From contig NZ_NFJP01000011.1 of the NCBI RefSeq assembly GCF_002159915.1, positions 56,250-120,249 on the forward strand: DNA of 64,000 nucleotides, written 5' to 3'. The notes beneath the pieces are model-generated. The model saw only the letters and a list, made by a program, of their open reading frames with translations, was not told the DNA's origin and did no database searches. The number at the start of each line of letters is the position of its first letter. Positions within the stretch are counted from its first letter, which is position 1. The stretch comes from Gordonibacter sp. An230 (GTDB lineage: Bacteria > Actinomycetota > Coriobacteriia > Coriobacteriales > Eggerthellaceae). The position numbers and the translations under genes are program-made. This document shows positions 29,677-41,427 of this stretch, in pieces.

Positions 29677-31875
29677 ATGGAACGGATGATCGAAACAGCG
29701 ATGAGCGCGCAACCCGACGATGCGGGCGCCTTGCCGCGCCTGACCGCAGCGCAGCGCGAGGCCGTCACGACGACGGAGGGGTATGTGCGCGTGGTCGCCG
29801 GCGCGGGTACCGGCAAGACGCGGGCGCTCACCGAGCGGTTCGCCTACCTGGTGAACGAGCTGGGCATCATGCCGGGCAACATCCTGTGCGCCACGTTCAC
29901 GAACAAGGCGGCCGGCGAGATGCGCCGGCGCATCCGACGGCTGACGGGCGACAACGACACCGGCTACATCAACACCTTCCACGGCTTCTGCGTGTCGGTG
30001 CTGCAGGAGGACGCCCATGCGCTGCAGTACCCGAAGAGCTTCCTCGTGCTGGACAACGCCGACATCGACGCCATGCTCCAGGTCGTCTACGAGGAGCGCG
30101 GGCTCACGCTGCGCGACATGACGTTCGCGAAGGCGCGCGACATGATCGAGATCATGAAGCTGAAGGAGCGCCCCGGCTACTACCGCGACATGCTGGCCAT
30201 GCCGCTCCAAGACCTGCGGCAGAAGTACCTCGACGCGGAGGCTGCGAAGGACATCATCTTCTACGGCTACCTCTACCAAGAGAAGAAGTGCTTCGGGCTG
30301 GACTACAACGATCTCATCGTGTTCGTGCTGCACCTCTTCGAGCAGAACCCTGCCATCCGGTCGAAATGGCAGAAGCGGCTCGAATATATCATGGTCGACG
30401 AGTTCCAGGACATCGACGGCCTGCAGCACGAGCTCATGGAGGTGCTGGCCGGCTACCACAAGAACCTGTTCGTGGTGGGCGACCCCGACCAGACCATCTA
30501 CACGTGGCGCGGCGCCGACGTGCGCTACCTGCTGGATTTCGACAAGCGCTTCCCCGGAACGCGCACGGTCATGATGCTCGAGAACCACCGCTCCGTGCCG
30601 CGCGTGGTGGCCGTTGCGAACTCGCTGATCGAGAAGAACCGCGAGCGCATGCCCAAGCGGCTCGTCGCCGTGCGCTCCACCCATGGCCCAACCGTGTGGC
30701 ATCACGCGAAGAGCGCGGCCGACGAGGCCGCGTGGATCGCCCAGGGCGCGCTCGCGCTGCACGGCGAGGGCGTGGCGTACCGCGACATGGCCGTGCTCTA
30801 CCGCGCCCACTACGCATCGCGGCCGGTGGAGGAGGCGCTGCTGCGCGCCGAGGTGCCCCACGCGGTGCACAGCGGCGTGCCGTTCTTCGGCCGCCGCGAG
30901 ATCAAGGACGCGCTGTCGTACCTGCGGCTTATCGCCTATCGGGACGACCTCGACTTCGCGCGCGTGGCGAACGTGCCCAAGCGCAACCTCGGCCAGCGGC
31001 GCATGGCGTTTCTGCGTGAGCAGGCCGACGAGCGGGGGTGCAGCCTGTACGAGGCGCTCGCGCGCTCGGTGGACGACGAGCTGTTCAAGCGCACGAAGGC
31101 GCGTCAGCTGCTCGACCTGATAGAGCGTTTCCGCGCCTCGTGCGAGGGCCGCCCCGTGTCGGAAGTGCTGGCGGCCGTGCTGTCGGAGAGCGGCTACGAG
31201 CGCATGCTGCGCACCGAGGGCAGCCAGGAGCGCCTCGACAACCTGGCCGAGCTCAAGCAGTCCGTCTACGAGTTCGAAACCACATGCGGGGAAGAGGTGA
31301 CCCTCGAGCACTACCTGGCCCACGTGGCCCTGTTCTCGAACGCCGACGCGATGGACGACGCGCAGGACAAGGTGCGGCTCATGACCGTCCACGCCGCGAA
31401 GGGCCTCGAGTTTTCGCACGTGTTCCTCTGCTCGATGAGCGAGGGCGTGCTGCCGTCGCGCAAGACGAGCACGCCGCAGGCCATGGAGGAGGAGCGCCGC
31501 CTCGCGTTCGTGGCCATGACCCGTGCGCGCGACGGCCTGTACCTGACCGAGGCCGAGGGCCGCGGCCACGAGGGCGCGCCGCGCTACCCCTCGCGCTTCC
31601 TGCTCGACATCGACCCGGCCGCGCTCGAGTTCTCGAACAGGCCTTCCGAGTCCCAGATGGAGGACGCGCGCGCCGCCTACGCGCTCGCCGACCGCTGGAT
31701 AGCCGACCTCGTCCGCGACGCGCGCTTCTCCGCAGGCGACCGCGTGCGCCATGCGGTGTTCGGCATCGGGCGGGTGACCGCCGTCGACACCGGGAAGCGC
31801 GCCTACGTGGTGGAGTTCGACGGCATGGACACGCCCCGCACCATCTCGTTCAAGGCCAAGCTGGAAGAAGCCTGA
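29677..31875 (+). CDS. pcrA: UvrD/PcrA-family ATP-dependent DNA helicase
   Basis: 732 residues, the usual size for UvrD/PcrA. Superfamily 1A motifs: Walker A AGAGTGKT (41-48), TFTNKAAGEM (motif Ia), MVDEFQDIDG (Walker B, about 240), VVGDPDQTIYTWRGAD (motif III), MLENHRS (IV), VRLMTVHAAKGLEFSHVFL (V) and EEERRLAFVAMTRARDGLYL (VI). The C-terminal 60 residues hold a Tudor-like GDRVRHAVFGIGRV segment that binds RNA polymerase in PcrA. It unwinds DNA in excision repair. Leaderless ATG as described for the promoter. The next gene is uvrC, its repair partner. Confidence 0.92.
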   Translation: MERMIETAMSAQPDDAGALPRLTAAQREAVTTTEGYVRVVAGAGTGKTRALTERFAYLVNELGIMPGNILCATFTNKAAGEMRRRIRRLTGDNDTGYINTFHGFCVSVLQEDAHALQYPKSFLVLDNADIDAMLQVVYEERGLTLRDMTFAKARDMIEIMKLKERPGYYRDMLAMPLQDLRQKYLDAEAAKDIIFYGYLYQEKKCFGLDYNDLIVFVLHLFEQNPAIRSKWQKRLEYIMVDEFQDIDGLQHELMEVLAGYHKNLFVVGDPDQTIYTWRGADVRYLLDFDKRFPGTRTVMMLENHRSVPRVVAVANSLIEKNRERMPKRLVAVRSTHGPTVWHHAKSAADEAAWIAQGALALHGEGVAYRDMAVLYRAHYASRPVEEALLRAEVPHAVHSGVPFFGRREIKDALSYLRLIAYRDDLDFARVANVPKRNLGQRRMAFLREQADERGCSLYEALARSVDDELFKRTKARQLLDLIERFRASCEGRPVSEVLAAVLSESGYERMLRTEGSQERLDNLAELKQSVYEFETTCGEEVTLEHYLAHVALFSNADAMDDAQDKVRLMTVHAAKGLEFSHVFLCSMSEGVLPSRKTSTPQAMEEERRLAFVAMTRARDGLYLTEAEGRGHEGAPRYPSRFLLDIDPAALEFSNRPSESQMEDARAAYALADRWIADLVRDARFSAGDRVRHAVFGIGRVTAVDTGKRAYVVEFDGMDTPRTISFKAKLEEA

Positions 31876-31949
31876 GGAGGCGCCCGCCGTGCGCGTCTCG
31901 CGTCCTTTCGTAGCGTTTCGGCTTTGCTGCGCCACCCTTTGCCGTACCG

Positions 31950-32003
31950 TTGTCGCCCAAAACGGTCGGAATATCGCTTGAAACCGACCGTTTTGGGCGA
32001 CAA
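31950..32003. repeat. TTGTCGCCC palindrome (copy 1)
   Basis: Two perfect 20-base arms (31950-31969, TTGTCGCCCAAAACGGTCGG, and its complement at 31984-32003) around a 14-base loop, between pcrA and uvrC. A similar element with the same outer TTGTCGCCC and inner CGGTCG lies at 59099-59152. There is no T-run. Confidence 0.8.
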
Positions 32004-32048
32004 TGCCCGCCCCTTTTGCATTCCGCGTGGAGCGGAGCGTGCTCAGGG

Positions 32049-32073
32049 GAACGCCTGTGCGGTTTGCTATACT
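32049..32073 (+). promoter_or_regulatory. Leaderless uvrC promoter with LexA-like box
   Basis: TATACT (32068-32073) ends six bases before the ATG at 32080. GAAC-GCCT-GTGC (32049-32060) sits where the -35 would be. The run GGGAACNNCTGTGCGGTTT is shared with the pcrA promoter. Confidence 0.55.
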
Positions 32074-32079
32074 GGGGGC

Positions 32080-34431
32080 ATGGACGAACACAGCGATACC
32101 ATTCCGGAGAGCGGCCTCCCGTTCGCCGACGACGGCCTCGGGCCTGCCGATGCGGGCGGCGTGGAGCGCCTTGGTTTCGGCTTCGATTCCGAGAGCGATG
32201 GCGCTATCGATCTCGATCCCGAGGACGTCGCACGCCTCGAACGCGAAGGCCGCCGCCGGCCTGCGCTCGAGCGCGCCGTGCGCGAGCATGGGGGCGAACC
32301 CGCTGCGTCTGAGCCGCAGCGAATCAAGCTCGAGCGCATCAAGCGCGAGCTCGACAGCGTGCCCACGCTGCCGGGCGTGTACCTGTGGAAGGACAAGTCC
32401 GGCCAGGTCATCTACGTCGGCAAGGCCAAGCAGCTGCGCGCCCGCATGCGCCAGTACGTGAACTACCAGGACGAGCGGGCGAAGATCCCCCTGCTGGTCG
32501 ACCAGATCGACAGCTTCGACTACATCGTCGTGGAGAACGAGCACGAGTCGCTCGTGCTCGAGAAGAACCTCATCAACCAGCACGCCCCCTTCTTCAACGC
32601 CGACTTCAAAGACGACAAGTCCTATCCATTCATCGCGCTCACGAAAGGCGACGTGTTCCCCGCCATCAAGTACACGCGCGAGAAGCACAAGCCCGACACG
32701 AAGTACTTCGGCCCCTACACCGACAGCCGCGCCGCCCGCGACATGGTGGACATCGCCCGCCGCGTCGTGCCGCTGTGCGCCACGTCGTGCGCCGACTGGC
32801 GCGGGCTCAAGCGCCGTCTCGACAAGGATCCGCTCGCCCTCATGGCGCATGACGCGCGTCCGTGTTTCGACGCGCACGTGGGTCTCGGCCCCGGTGCTTG
32901 CTGCGGACGGGTGACGCCTGAGGAGTACCAGGTCAACGTCAAGCGCATCGAGCGTTTCCTGTCGGGCCAGCACCGCGAGTTCGTCTCGGAGCTCACCGAG
33001 GAGATGCGCTCCGCCGCCGCCGAGCTCGACTTCGAGCGCGCCGCGCGCATCAAGGCGCGCATCGACACGATCAACAGCCTCACCGACAAGCAGCACGCGG
33101 TGTCCACGCGCAACCTCGACGCCGACGTCGTGGGCCTGTTCCGCGAGGAGACGGTGGCCGGCGTGCACGTGTTCATGGTGCGCGAGGGCCGCATCATCAA
33201 CTCCAACGAGTTCGTGCTCGACCGCGGCAAGGACGTCCCCGACCAGGACCTGCTGCACATGTTCCTGCTGCGCTACTACGACGCCACCACCTCCATCCCG
33301 CACGAGGTCATCCTGCGCGACGAGCCCGAGGACAAAGACGCCATGGAGGCCTGGCTCACGGAGAAGCTGGCCAGCCCCCACGGCGCCAAGGTGCGCTTCT
33401 GCGCGCCGCAGAAAGGCGAGAAGGTCGAGCTCGTGGGCATGGCCGAGACGAACGCGAAGCACACGCTCATGCGCTACAAGGTGCGCACGAACTACGACGA
33501 CAAGCGCATCAACGACGCGCTTTTGCAGCTGGAGAGCGCGCTCGCCCTCGACGAGCCGCCGATGCGCATCGAGTGCTTCGACATCTCCACCATCCACGGC
33601 TCCTACACGGTGGCCTCGATGGTGGTGTTCACCAACGGCAAGCCCGACAAGAACCAGTACCGCCGCTTCAAGATCAAGACGCCGCTCGACGAGGCGAACG
33701 ACTTCCTGTCCATGCAGGAGGTCATGAGCCGCCGCTACGCGCCCGAGCGCATGGCCGACGAGCGCTTCGGCTCGAAGCCCGACCTCATCATCCTCGACGG
33801 CGGCAAGCCGCAGCTCTCCGCGGCGCTCGAGATGTTCGAGCAGATGGGCATCGACGACATCGCGCTCTGCGGCCTGGCCAAGCGCGACGAGGAGCTGTTC
33901 GTACCGTGGCAGGATACGGGCCCCGTCGTGCTGCCGAGCGGCTCGGCGTCGCTCTACCTCGTGAAGCAGGTCCGCGACGAGGCGCACCGCTTCGCCATCA
34001 CGTTCCACCGCGAGCTGCGCGGCAAGGGCATGACGGCCTCCATCTTGGACGACGTGACGGGCATGGGCCCGGTGCGCAAGAAGGCGCTGCTCAAGCACTT
34101 CAAATCGTTCAGGAACCTGAAATCCGCCACGCTCGAGGAGATCAAGGAGGCGCGCGTCGTGCCGAACGAGGTGGCCGAGGAGCTGTTCCGCGTGCTGCAG
34201 CAGTATAATAGGGACCGCAAGGACGAGCGCGTCGTGGGCGGCGAGGCCGGCAAGGTCGATTGCTCTGGCGCGGCGGAGGCCGAAAGCGTTTTGGCGGGCG
34301 AGCTCGAGAGCACCTTTGGCGAGCTCGACGAGCTTGCGGCGAAGCGTTCGTCGGCGGAGGCAAACGGGACGGTTTTCGATGATCGGGCTTCCGGGGATGC
34401 TCGCCCGTTGTCGAACGGCGTCGGGGCTTGA
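32080..34431 (+). CDS. uvrC: Excinuclease ABC subunit C
   Basis: 783 residues, longer than E. coli UvrC (610). The GIY-YIG nuclease begins at about residue 97 (LPGVYLWKDKSGQVIYVGKAK), so an N-terminal extension of about 80 acidic residues precedes it. The UvrB-binding UVR motif (ELDFERAARIKARIDTINSL) is near 310; the RNase H-like 5'-nuclease (ECFDISTIHGSYTVASMVVF; LIILDGGKPQLSAALE) near 505-585; helix-hairpin-helix (VTGMGPVRKKALLKHFKSF) near 660. A further 70-residue tail is low complexity. It makes both incisions in nucleotide excision repair. Leaderless start. Confidence 0.93.
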   Translation: MDEHSDTIPESGLPFADDGLGPADAGGVERLGFGFDSESDGAIDLDPEDVARLEREGRRRPALERAVREHGGEPAASEPQRIKLERIKRELDSVPTLPGVYLWKDKSGQVIYVGKAKQLRARMRQYVNYQDERAKIPLLVDQIDSFDYIVVENEHESLVLEKNLINQHAPFFNADFKDDKSYPFIALTKGDVFPAIKYTREKHKPDTKYFGPYTDSRAARDMVDIARRVVPLCATSCADWRGLKRRLDKDPLALMAHDARPCFDAHVGLGPGACCGRVTPEEYQVNVKRIERFLSGQHREFVSELTEEMRSAAAELDFERAARIKARIDTINSLTDKQHAVSTRNLDADVVGLFREETVAGVHVFMVREGRIINSNEFVLDRGKDVPDQDLLHMFLLRYYDATTSIPHEVILRDEPEDKDAMEAWLTEKLASPHGAKVRFCAPQKGEKVELVGMAETNAKHTLMRYKVRTNYDDKRINDALLQLESALALDEPPMRIECFDISTIHGSYTVASMVVFTNGKPDKNQYRRFKIKTPLDEANDFLSMQEVMSRRYAPERMADERFGSKPDLIILDGGKPQLSAALEMFEQMGIDDIALCGLAKRDEELFVPWQDTGPVVLPSGSASLYLVKQVRDEAHRFAITFHRELRGKGMTASILDDVTGMGPVRKKALLKHFKSFRNLKSATLEEIKEARVVPNEVAEELFRVLQQYNRDRKDERVVGGEAGKVDCSGAAEAESVLAGELESTFGELDELAAKRSSAEANGTVFDDRASGDARPLSNGVGA

Positions 34432-34513
34432 GACGCGATGTCTGCGAACTCGACTGCGGCGTCGACCTCCGCTGCCATCGTGATCGTGCGAATCGAAACG
34501 GAAGGATAACGCC

Positions 34514-35488
34514 ATGAGCGAAACGGCACAGAGGAGAGCGGCCGGGAAAGGCGAGGGCCCTTCCCTCGCACGTATGCCCGAGCTGGTCATCGTGAGCGGC
34601 ATGAGCGGCGCTGGGCGCACCGAGGCCATGCACTCCTTCGAGGACCTGGGCTACTTCTGCGTGGACAACCTGCCCTCGAGCCTCATCGGCAACCTGCTCG
34701 AGCTCACCGGCATGCCGGGCCAGCCCGACGAGCACCGCCGCCTCGCCGTGGTGTGCGATGCGCGCAACCGCGACTTCTTCGCCAGCCTCGCAGCCGAGCT
34801 GGCGAAGCTCAAGGCCCAGGGCATCGGCTACCGCATCCTGTTCCTGGATGCGGCCGACGAGAAGCTCGTCGCGCGCTACAAGTCCAGCCGCCGCCGGCAC
34901 CCGCTGTGCGCCGATGGCGCCTCCATCGCGCAGGGCATCGACCGCGAGCGCGACCTCCTGTTCGAGGTGCGCGAGGCGGCGCACCACGTGGTGGACACCA
35001 CCGACATGCTGCCGGCTCAGCTGCGCGCGACCATCCGCGCGCTGTTCGCTCCCGGCTCCGAGCAGCAGGGCCTGGCCGTGACCGTGTACTCGTTCGGCTT
35101 CAAGCACGGGGCGCCGCTCGACGCCGACCTCGTCATGGACGTGCGCTTCCTGCCGAACCCCTATTACGAGCCGCAGCTGCGCGCGCTCACGGGCCTCGAC
35201 AAGCCGGTGCGCGACTACGTTCTCTACCGCCCCGAGACCGAGGAGTTCGAGCAGCGCTGGCGGGCGCTTTTGGACTGCGTCATGCCCGGCTACGTGGCCG
35301 AGGGCAAGCAGCAGCTCGCCATCGCCGTGGGCTGCACGGGCGGCCAGCACCGCTCCGTGGCGCTGGCGGAGTCCACGGGCGACTACCTGAAGACGAAGGG
35401 CTACCGCGTGAGCATCGCCCACCGCGACCTGGCGCTCGCCGAGCGCGCCGACGGAAGCCCCGCCTCCGAGTCTGGGTCGCGGAGCTGA
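34514..35488 (+). CDS. rapZ: RNase adapter / nucleotide-binding protein RapZ (YvcJ)
   Basis: 324 residues. The Walker A loop is GMSGAGRTEAMHSFEDLGYFCVDNLP (29-54), with Arg where Bacillus has Lys, a form also seen in other Actinobacteria. The C-terminal domain has DVRFLPNPYYEPQLRALTG and the ending GCTGGQHRSVALAE. E. coli RapZ delivers the sRNA GlmZ to RNase E; the actinobacterial role is less clear. GAAGGA precedes the ATG. It begins the conserved rapZ-yvcK-whiA cluster, five bases before yvcK. Confidence 0.93.
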   Translation: MSETAQRRAAGKGEGPSLARMPELVIVSGMSGAGRTEAMHSFEDLGYFCVDNLPSSLIGNLLELTGMPGQPDEHRRLAVVCDARNRDFFASLAAELAKLKAQGIGYRILFLDAADEKLVARYKSSRRRHPLCADGASIAQGIDRERDLLFEVREAAHHVVDTTDMLPAQLRATIRALFAPGSEQQGLAVTVYSFGFKHGAPLDADLVMDVRFLPNPYYEPQLRALTGLDKPVRDYVLYRPETEEFEQRWRALLDCVMPGYVAEGKQQLAIAVGCTGGQHRSVALAESTGDYLKTKGYRVSIAHRDLALAERADGSPASESGSRS

Positions 35489-35492
35489 GGCC

Positions 35493-36617
35493 ATGACGCC
35501 GCGTCCCTTCACTCACGATCCGTCGGCCACTGCGGCTTTCGCCGCGCTCGAGCCGACGGCTTTGCCCTTCGCAGAGGGCGAACGCATGCGCGCTGTTGTC
35601 ATCGGCGGCGGAACGGGCGCTCCCGTATCCATACGCACTCTTCTGTCCATGGGGCTCGAGACGAACGCCGTCGTCGCCATGGCCGACGATGGCGGCTCCA
35701 CGGGGATACTTCGCGAGGAGGCCGATGTCACGCCGCCAGGCGACGTGCGAAAGTGCATCGCCGCCATGGCCGCCGATCCGAGTGATCCGCTGACCAAGGC
35801 GTTCAAGTACCGCTTTTCGTTCGCGCGCAACCACACGCTCGGCAACTTGATGCTCTCGGCGCTCGAGGATGCGGCCGGGTCGTTTCCCGAGGCCATCGCC
35901 ATATGCGAGCGGCTTCTGCACGCGCGTGGGCATGTGTATCCCTCCACGCTCGACCGCGTCACGCTCGCGGCGCGCACGCGCGATGGGCGCACCGTCGAGG
36001 GGCAGGCGGTCGCGTGCCATTCTCGCACGGCGCTCGACCGGGTGAGTCTGCGATCCTCTGGCGGCATCGTGCCGTTCGCGCCCGCCCTCGATGCCATCCG
36101 CGAGGCCGACCTCATCGTGCTCGGGCCGGGATCGCTGTTCACGTCCATCATTCCGAACCTGCTCGTGCCCGGTGTGGTGGATGCCGTCCGGGCCTCGCGA
36201 GGGTCGGTGTTGTTCGTGTGCTCGCTTGCCGACATGCAAGGCGAGACGTGGGGTCTCACCGCCCGCGAGCATGTCGAGGCGCTCATGGACCACGGCATGC
36301 GAGGGCTCATAGACTACATGCTCGTGCATACGCCCGTGCCGTTGCGTCCCGAGAGTCCGGGAACGGGCCTGTTCAGTGCTGTGACGGGGGCGGAGCCCGA
36401 ATATGCGTCCACCTCTGGGCTGGGGGATGCGGACCTTTCGGGACATGTGCGGCCCGTGCGGGTGGACTACCTCGACATGCAGGCCGTTCAGGCGCAAGGC
36501 CCGGTAGTCATCGCGCGCGATCTCGTCGATCCCCAGCATCCTACTTGGCATGATCCGTCCGCTTTGCGAGAGGCGTTCGCGGGAGTTTTGAGGCTATGTC
36601 GTTCACGGCGGAGGTGA
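35493..36617 (+). CDS. yvcK: YvcK/GlmR (CofD-like) protein
   Basis: 374 residues. The N-terminal VIGGGTGAPVSIRTLLSMG and AMADDGGSTGILREE, then PPGDVRKCIAAMA, FARNHTLGNLMLSALE, and VLGPGSLFTSIIPNLLV are hallmark YvcK sequences. It binds UDP-sugars and in Bacillus supports growth on gluconeogenic carbon and cell-wall precursor supply. The family is related to CofD but lacks coenzyme F420 synthesis here. About 28 residues precede the usual start; an internal ATG (MRAVVIGGG) at 35586 is a possible alternative start. It overlaps whiA by 22 bases. Confidence 0.9.
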   Translation: MTPRPFTHDPSATAAFAALEPTALPFAEGERMRAVVIGGGTGAPVSIRTLLSMGLETNAVVAMADDGGSTGILREEADVTPPGDVRKCIAAMAADPSDPLTKAFKYRFSFARNHTLGNLMLSALEDAAGSFPEAIAICERLLHARGHVYPSTLDRVTLAARTRDGRTVEGQAVACHSRTALDRVSLRSSGGIVPFAPALDAIREADLIVLGPGSLFTSIIPNLLVPGVVDAVRASRGSVLFVCSLADMQGETWGLTAREHVEALMDHGMRGLIDYMLVHTPVPLRPESPGTGLFSAVTGAEPEYASTSGLGDADLSGHVRPVRVDYLDMQAVQAQGPVVIARDLVDPQHPTWHDPSALREAFAGVLRLCRSRRR

Positions 36618-37540
36618 AAGACGAGCTCGCGCGCGTTCCCGCAACGTGCTCGCATTGCGACAAGGCGACGTTGGCTGCGCTCGTGCGCATAGAGGGAACG
36701 CTGTTCTTCAGCGGCCAGGGCAGGTACCGCATCGAGATCGCGACGGACGCGCCGAGCGTCGCTCGGCTCGTCATCAAGCTTCTGCACGAGCTGTACCATC
36801 TCAAGACGAACCTCACGGTGCGTCGCAGCGTGCTGCACAAGACGCCGAATTACCTTATTGAGGTGCCGGCCCAGCCGAAGTTGGCCGAATCGCTGGCCGA
36901 TATGGGAGTGCTGTCGGCCGAAGGTGGCCTTGAACTGGGCGTGAAGCCCTCGCTCGTCGCCAAGGAGTGCTGCACGGCCGCCTATCTGCGCGGAGCCTTC
37001 CTCGGCAGCGGATTCGTGTCCGATCCGCGCGGCGACTTCCATTTCGAGATCACCGTGGAGGGCGAGGAGCTTGCCCAAGGCCTCGTCGAGCTGCTCGAGC
37101 GCAAGGGCATCAACGCGCGCATCATGCAGCGCCGCAGCTCGTTCATGGTGTACCTCAAAAGCGGCAGCGCCATCCTCGAGTTTCTCGCGTTTGCCGGCGC
37201 GCATAAAAGCGCGCTCGCGATGGAGAACGCGCGCGTCATCAAAAGCGTGCGCAACGACGTCAACCGCCAGACGAACGCCGAGATCGCCAACCAGGCGAAG
37301 GCCGCGAGCGCCTCGGTCGACCAGCTGTTCGCTATCCGCACGGTGCTCGAGGCTCATGGCATGGAGCACCTGCCTCCCGCCTTGCAGGAGTTCATCAAGC
37401 TGCGCGTGGCCTATCCCGACGCCACGCTCAAAGAGCTCGGACAGCGCGCGAATCCGCCTTTGTCGAAGAGCGCCGTGTACCATCGTGTCCGCCGCATCGA
37501 GCAGATGGCGGCCGAGGCGCAGGGTCGGGGAGAGGCCTGA
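36596..37540 (+). CDS. whiA: DNA-binding protein WhiA
   Basis: 314 residues. The N-terminal LAGLIDADG-like domain (SFTAEVKDELARV...CCTAAYLRGAFLGSGFVSDP...HFEI) and the C-terminal helix-turn-helix (HLPPALQEFIKLRVAYPDATLKELGQRANPPLSKSAVYHRVRRIEQMA) are complete. In Streptomyces WhiA acts with WhiB in sporulation; in non-sporulating bacteria it affects cell division and metabolism. It ends the rapZ-yvcK-whiA cluster and starts inside the 3' end of yvcK. Confidence 0.94.
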   Translation: MSFTAEVKDELARVPATCSHCDKATLAALVRIEGTLFFSGQGRYRIEIATDAPSVARLVIKLLHELYHLKTNLTVRRSVLHKTPNYLIEVPAQPKLAESLADMGVLSAEGGLELGVKPSLVAKECCTAAYLRGAFLGSGFVSDPRGDFHFEITVEGEELAQGLVELLERKGINARIMQRRSSFMVYLKSGSAILEFLAFAGAHKSALAMENARVIKSVRNDVNRQTNAEIANQAKAASASVDQLFAIRTVLEAHGMEHLPPALQEFIKLRVAYPDATLKELGQRANPPLSKSAVYHRVRRIEQMAAEAQGRGEA

Positions 37541-39380
<1,840 letters not shown>

Positions 39381-39393
39381 CGGCTTGTTTTGG

Positions 39394-39420
39394 CGGGCGG
39401 CGAAAGTCGCCCGTTTTCTT
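39394..39420 (+). terminator. Terminator of gap
   Basis: CGGGCGGC and GTCGCCCG (one G-T wobble) form an 8-bp stem closed by a GAAA tetraloop, followed by TTTTCTT, 14 bases after the gap stop. Confidence 0.85.
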
Positions 39421-39533
39421 GCGTCAGCAGGAAAACGAGATTCATACAATGATCTGAATATCCAAGAATCATGTTTAGGCAAAAACCTTGCTGCAAATTG
39501 TGGTCTCGGTAAGCGCGGTTGCAGAGGATACCG

Positions 39534-39730
39534 ATGGAGTCATTTAAAAGAATTTTTGAACTTGCTACTGCGATGGATGTCATCGCTCTGATTATTGCGC
39601 TTATTCTCGCCGGGATTATGTTGTGGGCGATTATTTCTTCAACTTTGTCGCTCATGAGGATTGCTGGTTCGTTGGAAGATATAGCTGAGAAGCATGGCAA
39701 AAGTTCAGATTTGATCGAGAAAGAGAAGAA

Positions 39731-39734
<4 letters not shown>
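39534..39734 (+). CDS. Small AT-rich single-pass membrane protein between gap and pgk
   Basis: 66 residues: a basic/amphipathic start ([14 protein letters not shown]), one long hydrophobic helix ([20 protein letters not shown]), and a charged tail ([19 protein letters not shown]). AGAGGA precedes the ATG; an in-frame TTG five codons upstream is less likely. Its stop overlaps the pgk start (ATGA), implying coupled translation. Codon use is A/T-ending, unlike every neighbour, and the upstream 110 bases are also AT-rich with a TACAAT hexamer at 39445. I do not recognise the family. Confidence 0.65.
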
Positions 39735-40915
<1,181 letters not shown>

Positions 40916-41427
40916 GGAGGCTTTTCGTCGCCCGCGCGCTTTCGTTTGCCCGCAGGGGGCTTCCATCGTGCGGCACGCGGTCGAAAGCTCCAAGCCGATC
41001 AGGTTGAGCGATGCTTGCTACGTTGCGGCGCGCTGGGCCGGAGAGGCCTTCGGCCCAGCGCCCTTCGCACGGACGGTCGAGTCCGTTCGACGGCGCGGGA
41101 TCGTGCGCGGATCGAGCAGGCTCCCGTCTCCGCTCCGGCGGATGCGATGGCGCTTGACGTGCTCGAAGAGGCCCGGTCGTACGCGCCCCTCGAAGGGGCG
41201 GAGGCGCACGGTCGCGGGTTTTGCGAAAGGCCTCTGTTTGGACGCGTTTTTCCGGACGGAGAAGGAGATCTGCACGGTCTCGGCTTTCGCGTCGGAAGGG
41301 AGGGCCGAGGCGTTCGGGAGGCCGCCTTTCGCGCCGCAGAAGAGGGTGCGGCGCGTCCGCGCCCGGCAAGGACGTCCTCGCAGCGGAAACCGCGGGGGAC
41401 CAGACAAGCTAAGGAAAGGAAGGCTTT
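40916..41427. other. Non-coding gap between pgk and tpiA
   Basis: 512 bases. A perfect 11-bp hairpin (GCGCTGGGCCG at 41030-41040 with CGGCCCAGCGC at 41051-41061) stands out; it lacks a T-run. A frame of ordinary-looking residues (about 41145-41390) has no recognisable family and is not called. Confidence 0.5.

Noticed and set aside
29623..34629. Minus-strand frame of over 1,600 codons opposite pcrA, uvrC and rapZ
   Set aside because: Antisense of three certain genes with no family features; codon bias of the sense strand explains its openness.
41145..41390. Possible small protein between pgk and tpiA
   Set aside because: Ordinary composition for part of one frame, but no recognisable family, no good ribosome-binding site, and a hairpin-containing non-coding gap is a simpler reading.
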